A stretch of 64,000 nt of DNA. Origin: Enterococcus sp. MMGLQ5-1. GTDB taxonomy: Bacteria > Bacillota > Bacilli > Lactobacillales > Streptococcaceae. This document shows positions 22,411 to 31,445 of this stretch, piece by piece. Under the pieces are notes generated by a model. It saw nothing but the letters and a program-made list of their open reading frames with translations. It ran no database searches and was not told where the DNA came from. Both the position numbers and the translations under genes were made by a program. The stretch covers positions 1 to 64,000 of the forward strand of contig NZ_JABJXU010000010.1 of NCBI RefSeq assembly GCF_013155265.1, given 5' to 3'. Position 1 is the stretch's first letter. Every line of letters begins with the position of its first letter.

Positions 22411-25188
22411 TTATTCCTCTTCAAACACACCTTCATCATTCAAAACATACTTTGTCCCATGCCACTCGCTATCTTGTTTAATCGTATCTCTCAGCCAAGT
22501 AGTCGCAGAGCTCGGCCAGCTTGCAGGTGGCACATATTCATCTGGAAAGACTGGGATAATCATCAACTCATCATATTTTTGGGTCACGGAATCCATTGTC
22601 ACCCAGAGCTGGGCATAGACATTGACATTGTCCTTTAAGCGCACATTAATCGCATGGACGCCCATGGCCTTGGTGCTTTGATAATCGATCTCATAGTTTC
22701 TGATTTTTGCCCAGATTGGTGTATAAAACTTGCGCCCAGCAGCCCTAAAACCTTCAGTCTTGCCAGTCGTAATCCGTGAATCATTCGCCGTAACCTGTTC
22801 GTCCGTGAAAATCGCACCGGTCATCTTCTCAGATTGAACTTTCGGGAATTCGGCAACCTGATGAACCGCAATCGTATTAATCGTATTGGTTGTTGCATCT
22901 AATGGTAGCTTAGCTTGGCTACCAACTGCGGTATAAGGGACATAAGTATCTTTTTCAACCAATGCTTTATCCATTACTAAATCATAGGCATAGTCGAAGT
23001 TTGCCTTAGCTCGACTGCCCTCAATCACATAATTAGTAGTCAGCTTGCGCTCAAAGCCATAGCCTGACTTGGTATTTGGGATTTTAGTATACGACCAAGC
23101 AATCGTTTCCTCATCTTTTTCAATTGGCAGCCCTTGTTCACGTGAGGTTTGCACAACACCTTTAAATACCGCCTGATTTTTGGTAAAGGTAAAGCTTGCC
23201 CCTTGACTATCGCCTGTCTGATTGCCAGTCGTATCAATCGTTGCCGTATACGACTTCTCAACCGCTGTATAACCCTCTGTATCAAGCTTGCCATTTTTCA
23301 ACTGAACCTTATCAGCATTAAAGCTCTCAATCCGTGCTTCGTAGCTTTGCTTTTGGTTAACGCTCAAATCGCTCGTTGGAATCGTTCCAGTGAAGGTTTT
23401 AGTCGCCGTCCCTAAAGGCAGATCACCAATCTTGATTTCACCCCACGTATAAACCTTTTGATTGGTCGTTTGATTATAAAGATTTAGCGTAAATTTTTGT
23501 TGGTCGGCATCGGTTGAGCTGGCTTTTTTATTGAGATAAACCCGAACAGGAAGGCCAGCGCTTGCTTTATCAGTGTCAATCTCAATGCGTTGGACATTTA
23601 AATCAGCCTTGCGATAGTTATAAAAAATGAATGTTTTATCTTGATGTACCCCTTGGTTGAAGAAGGTATCAGCTTGCGTACCTTGACCAGCTATTAGATA
23701 ATAGTTCTCTGGTGCTTTGGTTTGAGTGACCGTCACCTTGACATCTGGATTGGCACTAATTGCTGGGTAATAGTATTTATAAGCATTCCAGCTGCTTTGT
23801 ATAATATCATTATCATCATACCAATAATCATAGCCGCCGAGATAGTAGCTCACCTCATTTTTATGATAAGTATCCGTAACAGCATTAAGTAAGGTCACAC
23901 CCTTTGCGGTTTGAAACTGATAGCTTGTCCCAGTATGCGTTGGACTCGAGTCATAGCGGTATTTTTTACCTGTTACCGAGGCCTCTGTCGCTGTAAAGTC
24001 ACCAACCGTCAATAATTGATTCGTATCCTTATCTCGTAATTCAACTAACGCAGTCCCTTCAGTAATGACAGGTGGTTTTGGCTCTGGCTCATCTGGCTTT
24101 GGCTTATTGCTTGGCGGTGTCCAAGGGGTTTGACCATCCTCTTCAGTCAATGTAACTAAATTTTGTTGACCTAATACCGAGAAAAGATATGGCTGATTGT
24201 TGCCCTTTTCTTGGTTCGAATCATCATAGACGCCATCGTTAAATGATAGATTAAAGCTATTTTTAAGGCCAAAGCTGAAATAATAGCCTCGTGCGCCATC
24301 AATGCCGTTTGTGGCGAAGTTTGGTTGAAGATCTTTTAACCATGTCCCGTTTTCAATAGGTTCTAAATTGGTTAGTCGGTATTCGGGATTTTTATTGGAC
24401 TTGTCTGTCGGCACCCAGATTTGTTCACTGAGTGTTTCAAAAATGGCTTGTCTTGCATCAATATCCTGCCAGACAGCGAAAATACCAATCGGACTCTTTG
24501 GTGCTTGTGTGGTACCCGCTTGGACGAGCTTAAAGCTTAAATCAACCTTAGAATAACCATATGGTATAAAGGTTATCACATCCTCAAAAAGTGGCTTGCC
24601 ATCAGTCCCCGCACCCACATCTTGTGGTAAGATACGCATGCCCTTTGGGTTAACAAGTGCTCCGACATTATCGGTGTAGCTATATTCATTTGGGCGCGAG
24701 GTGCCCCTAACTGTGACAATTAAATCAAGTACTGTCCCATCATCAAGCTCACTGACATGAGTAATGCGGTATTGATTACCAATACCGATAGTAAAAAAAT
24801 CACTTGGACTCCAACTAAAATCAGATTGATAATAAGGGTCTTCGGGATTTTTAGAAATCCCACCTTCTAATGGAAAATATTTTTCTTTTTCAACATGCCC
24901 CGATATCACTTCAATTTTTGTTTGCTTTTCATGCCAATAAATTTGTGGAATATCCGTTAGGCTTTCAACTAATCTTTCATCGTAGTTGTCGGCTAGAAAG
25001 GTTTCAAAATCAAAGGTGGCCTCATTTTTTTCGATTTGTTCATAATCGACTGTTTTTCGATTATCCCAAATGCTTTGGGACATGGAATGTATGTCGCTTG
25101 TTAATCCCAAAAATAATAAAATCAAGCCACATGAGACGAGGAGATATTTTAAACCCAAGCTAAATCGCTTCTTTTTTAAGTCTTTCAT
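22411..25188 (-). CDS. Large secreted surface protein of unknown function
   Basis: The protein has 925 residues. A basic N terminus (MKDLKKKRF) and a hydrophobic stretch (about 12-32) form a signal peptide or membrane anchor; the LVSC inside it fits a lipobox, but the hydrophobic run continues past the cysteine, so lipidation is uncertain. The N-terminal third is aromatic-rich (FSWSPSDFFTIGIGNQYRIT), then a proline linker (KPKPDEPEPKPP, near 365) precedes several beta-rich modules. There is no LPxTG, WxL, SLH or LysM signal. It is codirectional with, and just downstream of, an SLH protein, with a terminator between. Codon use looks richer in GC than in the mobile region. A structural or adhesive wall-surface role is inference. 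Confidence 0.7.
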   Translation of the reverse strand: MKDLKKKRFSLGLKYLLVSCGLILLFLGLTSDIHSMSQSIWDNRKTVDYEQIEKNEATFDFETFLADNYDERLVESLTDIPQIYWHEKQTKIEVISGHVEKEKYFPLEGGISKNPEDPYYQSDFSWSPSDFFTIGIGNQYRITHVSELDDGTVLDLIVTVRGTSRPNEYSYTDNVGALVNPKGMRILPQDVGAGTDGKPLFEDVITFIPYGYSKVDLSFKLVQAGTTQAPKSPIGIFAVWQDIDARQAIFETLSEQIWVPTDKSNKNPEYRLTNLEPIENGTWLKDLQPNFATNGIDGARGYYFSFGLKNSFNLSFNDGVYDDSNQEKGNNQPYLFSVLGQQNLVTLTEEDGQTPWTPPSNKPKPDEPEPKPPVITEGTALVELRDKDTNQLLTVGDFTATEASVTGKKYRYDSSPTHTGTSYQFQTAKGVTLLNAVTDTYHKNEVSYYLGGYDYWYDDNDIIQSSWNAYKYYYPAISANPDVKVTVTQTKAPENYYLIAGQGTQADTFFNQGVHQDKTFIFYNYRKADLNVQRIEIDTDKASAGLPVRVYLNKKASSTDADQQKFTLNLYNQTTNQKVYTWGEIKIGDLPLGTATKTFTGTIPTSDLSVNQKQSYEARIESFNADKVQLKNGKLDTEGYTAVEKSYTATIDTTGNQTGDSQGASFTFTKNQAVFKGVVQTSREQGLPIEKDEETIAWSYTKIPNTKSGYGFERKLTTNYVIEGSRAKANFDYAYDLVMDKALVEKDTYVPYTAVGSQAKLPLDATTNTINTIAVHQVAEFPKVQSEKMTGAIFTDEQVTANDSRITTGKTEGFRAAGRKFYTPIWAKIRNYEIDYQSTKAMGVHAINVRLKDNVNVYAQLWVTMDSVTQKYDELMIIPVFPDEYVPPASWPSSATTWLRDTIKQDSEWHGTKYVLNDEGVFEEE

Positions 25189-25251
25189 TGCTCAATCCTT
25201 TCCTGACTATTTTTAAAATACTTCATTAATTATTACTACGTTAAAAAACGA

Positions 25252-25280
25252 CAAAAAAGACAAGTCAATTATGCTTGTCT
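25252..25280 (-). terminator. Terminator of the SLH-protein gene
   Basis: Leftward AGACAAG ... CTTGTCT hairpin followed by a T run, about 40 bases after the SLH gene end. Confidence 0.7.
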
Positions 25281-25321
25281 CAGTTATTATTTTGTAATGA
25301 TTAACGGTTAATGTAATAAGC

Positions 25322-26407
25322 TTAAAAACCCACAACTTCTCTCCAACCCGGATATACTCTAATGAATTGATGTGTTGGGTCAGCCGCATACTGTTCAAGT
25401 GGTGCAAAACGAAAAACACCTTTTACGCCATTTTTCGAATCGTTCGCATAATATAATCTACCCTTGGGACGAAAATCCCATGCCCAACCGTTTGCATCAG
25501 CGTAATTATCGTATTCTTCAGCTGTCATACCAACACCATAATTCCATGCTTCATCATCAATCACGCCAATTAACTCACCTATGTCATTATAGAAATAATA
25601 ATGCGTATCACCAATCCCATCATAATTTTGAGCATTGACTGGGACTGGATTAGGTACAGCACAAGGTTTAGCGGTGACTGCCTGTTCAGCTGCCGTTATT
25701 GGTAACGGTTCCCCCTTTGGTACATAAATGGACGGTGGTGTTTCAACAGGTGTTTCTGGTACGCTCGGCGGTGTTACCATTCCTGTTTCAGACCACTCGG
25801 AGTAACGCTTGATAAACAGTGCCATTTGTTCACGTGTAACTGTATCCTTTGGTGCATAAGTGGTCGGCGTATAGCCCGTCGTAATCCCGGTTTCAGCTAA
25901 CCAAGCAATCGCTGCCTTAAATTCATTATCAGCGGCAACATCTAAAAACGGATTAGCTTTCGTTGGATTGGGTTTCTCCGCTAAACGATTGAAAAAGGCA
26001 GCCATCTGTTCACGAGTCACTGAATCCGCTGGACCAAAAGCAGCTGTATTATAGCCTGTCGTTATACCCTCATTTTTTGCCCAAGTAATCGCTTGACGAA
26101 ATTCCGTTGATAGCCCAGTTGTATCCGCAAAGTCATTAATCGTTACGGCTGGTTTATCTGCCAATCGATATAAAAAGGTCACCATCTGCGCGCGTGTCAC
26201 ACGATCCTGAGGCGCATAGGTGGTTTTATTATAGCCAGTTGTAATCCCTTTATCTGCTAACCAAGCAATCGCCTGCTGGGATTCTGAGCTCAAATGAGTA
26301 ATATCCTGAAATTCTGCCGCCGAAACAAACGAACCACCAATCACACTCAAACCAAGCGCACCAACAATCACAAGCTGCTTACTTAAACCCTTCATCTTTT
26401 TAAACAT
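25322..26407 (-). CDS. S-layer homology (SLH) domain protein
   Basis: The ATG at 26407 follows GGAGGAG; earlier codons in the frame have no ribosome site. The 361-residue protein has a signal peptide ending VSAA-EF. Three SLH repeats follow (about 32-90, 93-150, 155-215), each with the pattern FxD ... ITTGY ... APxDxVTRxQM. SLH triplets bind pyruvylated secondary wall polymer and hold proteins on the wall. After a proline linker, a C-terminal region of about 110 residues contains two YY-rich segments (GIGDTHYYFYNDIGELIGVI and YYANDSKNGVKGVFRFAPLE) with no named family. SLH proteins are rare in Lactobacillales, which normally anchor by LPxTG, WxL or GW. Confidence 0.88.
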   Translation of the reverse strand: MFKKMKGLSKQLVIVGALGLSVIGGSFVSAAEFQDITHLSSESQQAIAWLADKGITTGYNKTTYAPQDRVTRAQMVTFLYRLADKPAVTINDFADTTGLSTEFRQAITWAKNEGITTGYNTAAFGPADSVTREQMAAFFNRLAEKPNPTKANPFLDVAADNEFKAAIAWLAETGITTGYTPTTYAPKDTVTREQMALFIKRYSEWSETGMVTPPSVPETPVETPPSIYVPKGEPLPITAAEQAVTAKPCAVPNPVPVNAQNYDGIGDTHYYFYNDIGELIGVIDDEAWNYGVGMTAEEYDNYADANGWAWDFRPKGRLYYANDSKNGVKGVFRFAPLEQYAADPTHQFIRVYPGWREVVGF

Positions 26408-26817
26408 AAAAATCTCCTCCTCATGTATTACTACGTCAATTTGCTTCAAATTTTGATAAACAAACCATAAAATTATAAATATCACACTTTTTACTCATTG
26501 TAAACTAATTTAAAGGCGATTTCACTCGCATTGCCCTTAATTTTGATTTAGTAGCTTCATATTTTAGAACGCATGATATTGAGTAAATTTTTGTCTGTGA
26601 AAAATAAAAATGAGCTCAATATTTTTCACTTTAAGAATTGATATATATCATTTGAAAAGGGTATAATTAATTATTAAGCTCAATTTTCTGATTGTTTTTT
26701 TAAAAAATTTACTTTATAGCCTTTCTGGTAAATAGCTTTTAGTGAATACAAGAGCTGAGCATTTGCTTAAGGCTGTTTAACCGAGCTTAATAAAAAATAT
26801 TTAGGAGGTTAATTGTA
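26408..26817. other. Divergent intergenic region between SLH and BspA-like genes
   Basis: About 410 AT-rich bases that must hold both promoters. On the right side a TTTAAGAATTG stretch is followed by TATAAT near 26662, the best candidate -10 box for the rightward gene. I see no operator or hairpin. Confidence 0.35.
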
Positions 26818-28644
26818 TTGTTATATTCAAAAAAAATTATTACGATATCAATGCTATTAATAATAGCTTTAGGTATCCTTTCACCTTTACTGAGCTCAGC
26901 GGAAACAGTAGAGAGTAATGATAATCAACCAATAAAAGCTACAATTTTTAATGCAGTAGCGATATCCGGTGCCAATCCGGCTGAGGGGACCTTAGGCATT
27001 CAATATAATGAAAATTATACTGAGGTGGTTGGTTATAATGGCACGGCGACGGATGTGATTATTCCGCAAGGTATAACAAAAATTGGAAATCAAGCGTTCT
27101 ATAATAAACAGCTAACTTCTGTATCAATTCCTAATTCTGTGATAAGTATTGGCGCTAGGGCATTTGGAATTAATAATTTGACCACGGTAATCATTCCTGA
27201 TTCGGTAACTGATATTGAAAACGGAGCGTTTACTAGAAATAAATTAGCTTCAATTAATATTCCTAATTCAGTGAAAACAATTTCAAATTATACGTTCTCT
27301 GAAAATGAGTTAAGCTCGGTCATAATACCTGATTCTATTACACATATTGGCGCTGGCGCATTTCAGATTAATGCTTTAAAAGCAATTAATATTCCCAATT
27401 CAGTGATAAGTATTGAGCAAAACGCTTTTAGAGATAACCAGCTTACCTCTATCGACATTCCTAATTCTATAAGTAGTATTGGAGATTTTGTTTTTGCAAC
27501 GAATCAATTAAACTCAGTAACAATACCTAATTCGGTAACCAGTATCGGTTATGGTGCTTTTACTCAAAATCAGCTATCTATGATAAGCATTCCGGAGTCT
27601 GTTAAGTCAATTGACGGCTATGCATTTGCGCAAAATCGTCTAATCTCAATAAATGTACCTAATACTGTTGAGAATTTAGGAGCTGGAATATTTTCATATC
27701 AAGAAGGCGATACGACACAACCTAGAAGGTCATCCTATACACCAAGTGAATTAGGCATTTCAACATTTTTTCAAGAAAGTAAGGCCGTAAATCTCGTAAG
27801 TCTGACTGCAGGAGTCGCCTTTGATGGCACAGAATTACAGCTTGATTCTAGCTTTAGTGATACCCAATTTGTTGTTGAATGGAGTTCGTGGGACGGTCAA
27901 CATACTGGTACATTAACAGTCGGTTTAACGGAGCCCACTATTGTAACTGGGACAATCAATTATCAAGATGAATTAGGGAATTCTTTATTAGAGTCAAAGG
28001 ATGTTTCCACACAAGTAGGTTCGACCTTTAGCTGGTTGATTCCGGAAAATATTACAGGCTATCAAGTTGACTATGATAAATCTACAATAGAAACGATGCG
28101 TCTTGATTTAGAGGAAGCTCAAACGATGACCTTAAAATTTTTTATGGATTTATTTGAAATCGACAAAATCGAAGATTTGATTAATTATTTGAATAGTAAG
28201 GTAATTCAAGAGGATACTCAATGGGTGGTGATGAACTATGTCTATACCAAATCGTCAGCTCAAGGTGCTAAAGTGACTGTTCGATATATTGATACAGATA
28301 ATAAGCGTATTGCAAATGAAAAGATATTATCAGGTAATATTGGTGATAGCTTTACAACAGAAAAATTAACTCTTGAAGGCTATACTTTCAAGGAAGTGCA
28401 GGGTAACCCAGCTGGCAGCTTTACGGATCAAGAACAGACAGTAACCTATGTTTATACTAAAAATAGTAACTCCAATCAATCTGATGAGCATAAAACTGAA
28501 GCAGGCAGTAACAGCTCAAAATTAAATAGTAATAAACAATTACCAAAAACTAATGCAATTAACGAGTCTTTTATAGTCCTAATCGGAATACTAATGATAT
28601 TTACGATTTCTATTATTTATTATCGTTCAAAAGAGAAAGCATGA
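26818..28644 (+). CDS. BspA-type leucine-rich-repeat surface protein with MucBP domains and LPxTG anchor
   Basis: The 608-residue protein starts at TTG after AGGAGG and has a signal peptide (to about residue 28). Residues about 60-290 hold nine repeats of 23 residues of the form LTSVxIPNSVxxIGxxAFxxN, the BspA/LRR_5 type. Two MucBP-like modules follow (GTINYQDELGNSL near 380, VTVRYIDTDNKRI near 483). The end is a sortase signal: LPKTN, a hydrophobic helix and a basic tail. Sortase would link it to peptidoglycan. BspA repeats bind host or microbial surface ligands and MucBP domains bind mucin, so it is a likely adhesin. The repeats are well preserved and show no frameshift. Confidence 0.92.
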   Translation: MLYSKKIITISMLLIIALGILSPLLSSAETVESNDNQPIKATIFNAVAISGANPAEGTLGIQYNENYTEVVGYNGTATDVIIPQGITKIGNQAFYNKQLTSVSIPNSVISIGARAFGINNLTTVIIPDSVTDIENGAFTRNKLASINIPNSVKTISNYTFSENELSSVIIPDSITHIGAGAFQINALKAINIPNSVISIEQNAFRDNQLTSIDIPNSISSIGDFVFATNQLNSVTIPNSVTSIGYGAFTQNQLSMISIPESVKSIDGYAFAQNRLISINVPNTVENLGAGIFSYQEGDTTQPRRSSYTPSELGISTFFQESKAVNLVSLTAGVAFDGTELQLDSSFSDTQFVVEWSSWDGQHTGTLTVGLTEPTIVTGTINYQDELGNSLLESKDVSTQVGSTFSWLIPENITGYQVDYDKSTIETMRLDLEEAQTMTLKFFMDLFEIDKIEDLINYLNSKVIQEDTQWVVMNYVYTKSSAQGAKVTVRYIDTDNKRIANEKILSGNIGDSFTTEKLTLEGYTFKEVQGNPAGSFTDQEQTVTYVYTKNSNSNQSDEHKTEAGSNSSKLNSNKQLPKTNAINESFIVLIGILMIFTISIIYYRSKEKA

Positions 28645-28703
28645 TAATTAAGATATAATTTTTAAAAAATAATCTTTATTAAAAAGCTAAACGTCTAATT
28701 TAA

Positions 28704-28749
28704 CCTCATTCTTCAATTATTTTATTTTGAAAATAATTGAAGAATGAGG
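28704..28749. terminator. Bidirectional terminator
   Basis: CCTCATTCTTCAATTATTTT pairs with its complement across a short loop. It serves the rightward BspA-like gene and the leftward gene whose last codons it overlaps. Confidence 0.75.
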
Positions 28750-29076
28750 CTTTTCATTTATAAAGTAGCCACAGTACTCTTGATTCAATAATTCGTAATC
28801 TTTTTCTATATTTTTGATTATTTCTTTAGGGTTGTAATCCTCCTCCAGCTCGGTTTCTATATAAAATTCTAAGAGTACAAATTTTGAATCAAGACCAAGA
28901 ATATATGGTAAAATTTGCCAAAAATTATCAGAATTTATCTGTTGGATATAACTATCAAGCTGTAATAATAAGCGCTCATAGAAATTTATTAGCTCTATTT
29001 GTTCTCCTAATTCCACCATTTTTGAAGTTTTTTGGAAACTATTTTTATATTCCTTAATATTTTTGTAAGTCTTCAT
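28717..29076 (-). CDS. Small hypothetical protein
   Basis: A cytosolic, predicted all-helical protein of 119 residues (MKTYKNIKEYKNSFQKTSKM ...), or 129 if translation starts at 29106. The later start sits 12 bases after GAAAGG, a rather long gap; the earlier start lacks a site, so the start is uncertain. Acidic residues dominate the second half (ETELEEDYNPKEIIKNIEKD). No family is recognisable. It is isolated on the minus strand between surface-protein genes. Confidence 0.55.
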   Translation of the reverse strand: MKTYKNIKEYKNSFQKTSKMVELGEQIELINFYERLLLQLDSYIQQINSDNFWQILPYILGLDSKFVLLEFYIETELEEDYNPKEIIKNIEKDYELLNQEYCGYFINEKPHSSIIFKIK

Positions 29077-29106
29077 TGAGTAATTCGACCTTTCATTAAA
29101 ATTCAA

Positions 29107-29470
29107 TATTTTTAACTTTAATATATATTAATTTTCAGTGTAAGTTGGTTTTTTTTTGAGTCAATTTTTTTTGATTTAACCTTTTTAGTAATTAATAATT
29201 TAGATTCTATTTTTGATTTTTATTAAATTATATCCATTATCTTTTTGAGAAGCCTTCTAATGTGATTATAACTCCCAATTTTAATAGTCAATTTACTATT
29301 TATTTACTAACTCCTTTTTTATGGAAATTAGATGAAAGAATTTATTAAACAGCTCAAAAAAATTTTATAAATTGATATTCTAACCCTTTTTGGATTGCTT
29401 ATATCTATAAAATAACAATAGATACGAATTAATTGAGGTATCGCTAAATTTATGAAAGTTGTGTGGATAC
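29107..29470. other. AT-rich intergenic region
   Basis: About 360 AT-rich bases between a leftward hypothetical gene and the glycosyltransferase gene. It should contain the promoter of the latter; I see no strong match, no repeat and no RNA gene. Confidence 0.35.
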
Positions 29471-31291
29471 ATGAAACTAAATAGAAAGCAAAAAAATGTG
29501 ACCCTTCACCTAACACTGCTTCTTATTGTTATGATATTAATGGTTATGTCGTTGCCAATGGTTATTAATGATTGGCATTTATCCTCGTCTTATAACTATG
29601 ATTTGCTAATTAAAATTTGTTTGATATTAAATACTGTTTTTCTTTGTTGTTTTTGGATTAATGGATTTAAGGATGTTGTTTATGTCCTTTTCTATTTAAT
29701 AAAAAAGAAGAAATTTGATCAAATAGAAAAGGAATGCTTTAATCAGAAAAAAGCTAATCCTCAAATAAATAATCCCAAGGTTCTTCTCTTATACTGCACT
29801 TGCAATGATTTTATGTCAGAATGTCTACTCAGTTCAATGGAGCAGGAATACTCAAATTTTGAGACGATTATCTTAGATGATTCTTCAGATAAATTTTTTC
29901 TTGATAAAATTGATGAGTTTTCTTTGAAATATGACACAAGGGTAGTGCGTAGAAAAAATCGAATTGGTTTTAAAGCGGGTAATATTAATAATTATTTAAA
30001 GGGAAAAGATGATTATGAATATTTCATCATATTGGATAGTGATGAAATTATTCCACCTAATTTTATAATAGATTCTTTGAAAGTATTTGAGGCTTATCAG
30101 GATGTTGGGATTGTTCAGGCTAGACATACTGGGACTAGAAATGAGAACTATTTTATGCAGATATTCGCTCGGAGTATCAAAGCGAATTGGCCCACGTATC
30201 TTCAGACTAAGCAATATTATGGCTTTCAATTTTTTTTTGGTCATGGCGCTTTAATTTCTAAAAATTGTTATCAGGCTAGTGGAGGCTTTCCACATTTAGT
30301 AGCTGAAGATTTGTGCTTTAGCTTAAAAGCGCGCTTGAAAGGCTATTATACAATTTATGCAAATTCAATCGAGTGTCAGGAGCAGTTCCCAGTTGATTAT
30401 TATGCATTTAAAAAAAGACATTCTAAATGGACACAAGGAAATTTAGAATTTTTAAAAAAATATGGCAGATTTATTTTCACCTCCTCGTTAAGCTGGTATG
30501 AAAAATTTGATTTAATTTTGTTTACCTTTAATTTACCCTTGATGGCAGTTTTTTCAATTTATTTGATAATGAATTTAATAATTTTTCCATTATTAAAATT
30601 TTCGCCACATTATGAATTATGGATACTAATTCCGACTATTTTAGTATTTTTAGCCCCAACCTTGAATGATATTATCTACTTTTTAAGAGTTAAAAGTATC
30701 TATCGGTTTATTACTTATTGGCTCAGCTCTTTGCTATTGTACGGTTCACTTTTTTTCTTAAGTCTTACGACATATCTTAAATCTATGCTTGGTGTGAAGG
30801 CTCGATTTATTGTCACTCCTAAATCATCTAAGGCGTTAAATTTATTTGATGCCATATTTTTAAGTAAAGGTGAGTTGTTCTATGGTGCAGTTTTAACCCT
30901 TATTTCTCTTATTTTTACGCATAGCATCTTACCTGTAATTTTAATCATCATACCAGCATTTTCGAGTCCTTTGCTTTTTTTATTGCATAAAAAAGAAAAC
31001 ATGAAGGTAATGATATTACAGGAGCCTTTAATGGAAAATAATGCTGCGATGCCACTAAAAGCTTCTATAGAAAGTATTTCATTCAGCAGAAATGCACTCT
31101 TATTGGAAACTGATATTTTGATTGTAGCTAATCAAGGCGAAGTAAAAGCTCAATTTTTAATTGCGGACAAAAAATTGAAAGATAACAATATTTTTTTAAC
31201 TGTTGAAGAGCAAAAGAAATTTCGCAGGAGGATACGATATCCACTTAATACAACAATGATTTCCTTTACTGATATTAGTGATTTATACTAA
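29471..31291 (+). CDS. Membrane glycosyltransferase, family 2 (cellulose-synthase-like)
   Basis: About 606 residues from the ATG at 29471 (MKLNRKQKN); a GTG 12 bases upstream is the alternative. Two N-terminal membrane helices precede a GT2 domain: VLLLYCTCNDF, LDDSSD, the metal-binding DSDEI near residue 197, the EDLCF acceptor-site acid near 280 and KRHSKWTQGN, equivalent to the Q-x-x-R-W motif of processive synthases. At least five further membrane helices follow, and a C-terminal cytosolic tail of about 90 residues that looks like a divergent PilZ-like or beta domain. Such enzymes polymerise or export a polysaccharide using a nucleotide sugar. It precedes the WxL cluster and may build a wall or exopolysaccharide displayed with it. 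Confidence 0.85.
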   Translation: MKLNRKQKNVTLHLTLLLIVMILMVMSLPMVINDWHLSSSYNYDLLIKICLILNTVFLCCFWINGFKDVVYVLFYLIKKKKFDQIEKECFNQKKANPQINNPKVLLLYCTCNDFMSECLLSSMEQEYSNFETIILDDSSDKFFLDKIDEFSLKYDTRVVRRKNRIGFKAGNINNYLKGKDDYEYFIILDSDEIIPPNFIIDSLKVFEAYQDVGIVQARHTGTRNENYFMQIFARSIKANWPTYLQTKQYYGFQFFFGHGALISKNCYQASGGFPHLVAEDLCFSLKARLKGYYTIYANSIECQEQFPVDYYAFKKRHSKWTQGNLEFLKKYGRFIFTSSLSWYEKFDLILFTFNLPLMAVFSIYLIMNLIIFPLLKFSPHYELWILIPTILVFLAPTLNDIIYFLRVKSIYRFITYWLSSLLLYGSLFFLSLTTYLKSMLGVKARFIVTPKSSKALNLFDAIFLSKGELFYGAVLTLISLIFTHSILPVILIIIPAFSSPLLFLLHKKENMKVMILQEPLMENNAAMPLKASIESISFSRNALLLETDILIVANQGEVKAQFLIADKKLKDNNIFLTVEEQKKFRRRIRYPLNTTMISFTDISDLY

Positions 31292-31326
31292 AATATTGTT
31301 TTTAACTAAATAGCTATAGCCAAAGC

Positions 31327-31362
31327 GCTCATCGATTTTTTCTATTGATGAGCTCTTTTTTA
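31327..31362 (+). terminator. Terminator after the glycosyltransferase gene
   Basis: GCTCATCGAT and ATTGATGAGC pair around a T-rich loop and are followed by a T run. It separates the glycosyltransferase from the WxL genes. Confidence 0.75.
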
Positions 31363-31445
31363 TTCTTTTTAGAATTTTATTGAACTTTTTAATTTGAGTA
31401 TTTTTGTTAATCTAGCAACAGATTAAATAAAAAGGAGAAAAATCG

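Noticed and set aside
23040-23415. Open frames on both strands within the 925-residue protein gene
   Set aside because: Shadows caused by base composition; the main frame has domains, linker and signal peptide.
27060-27700. Regular repeats resembling a CRISPR array
   Set aside because: The repeat period is about 69 bases and encodes 23-residue BspA-type leucine-rich repeats; there are no unique spacers or cas genes.
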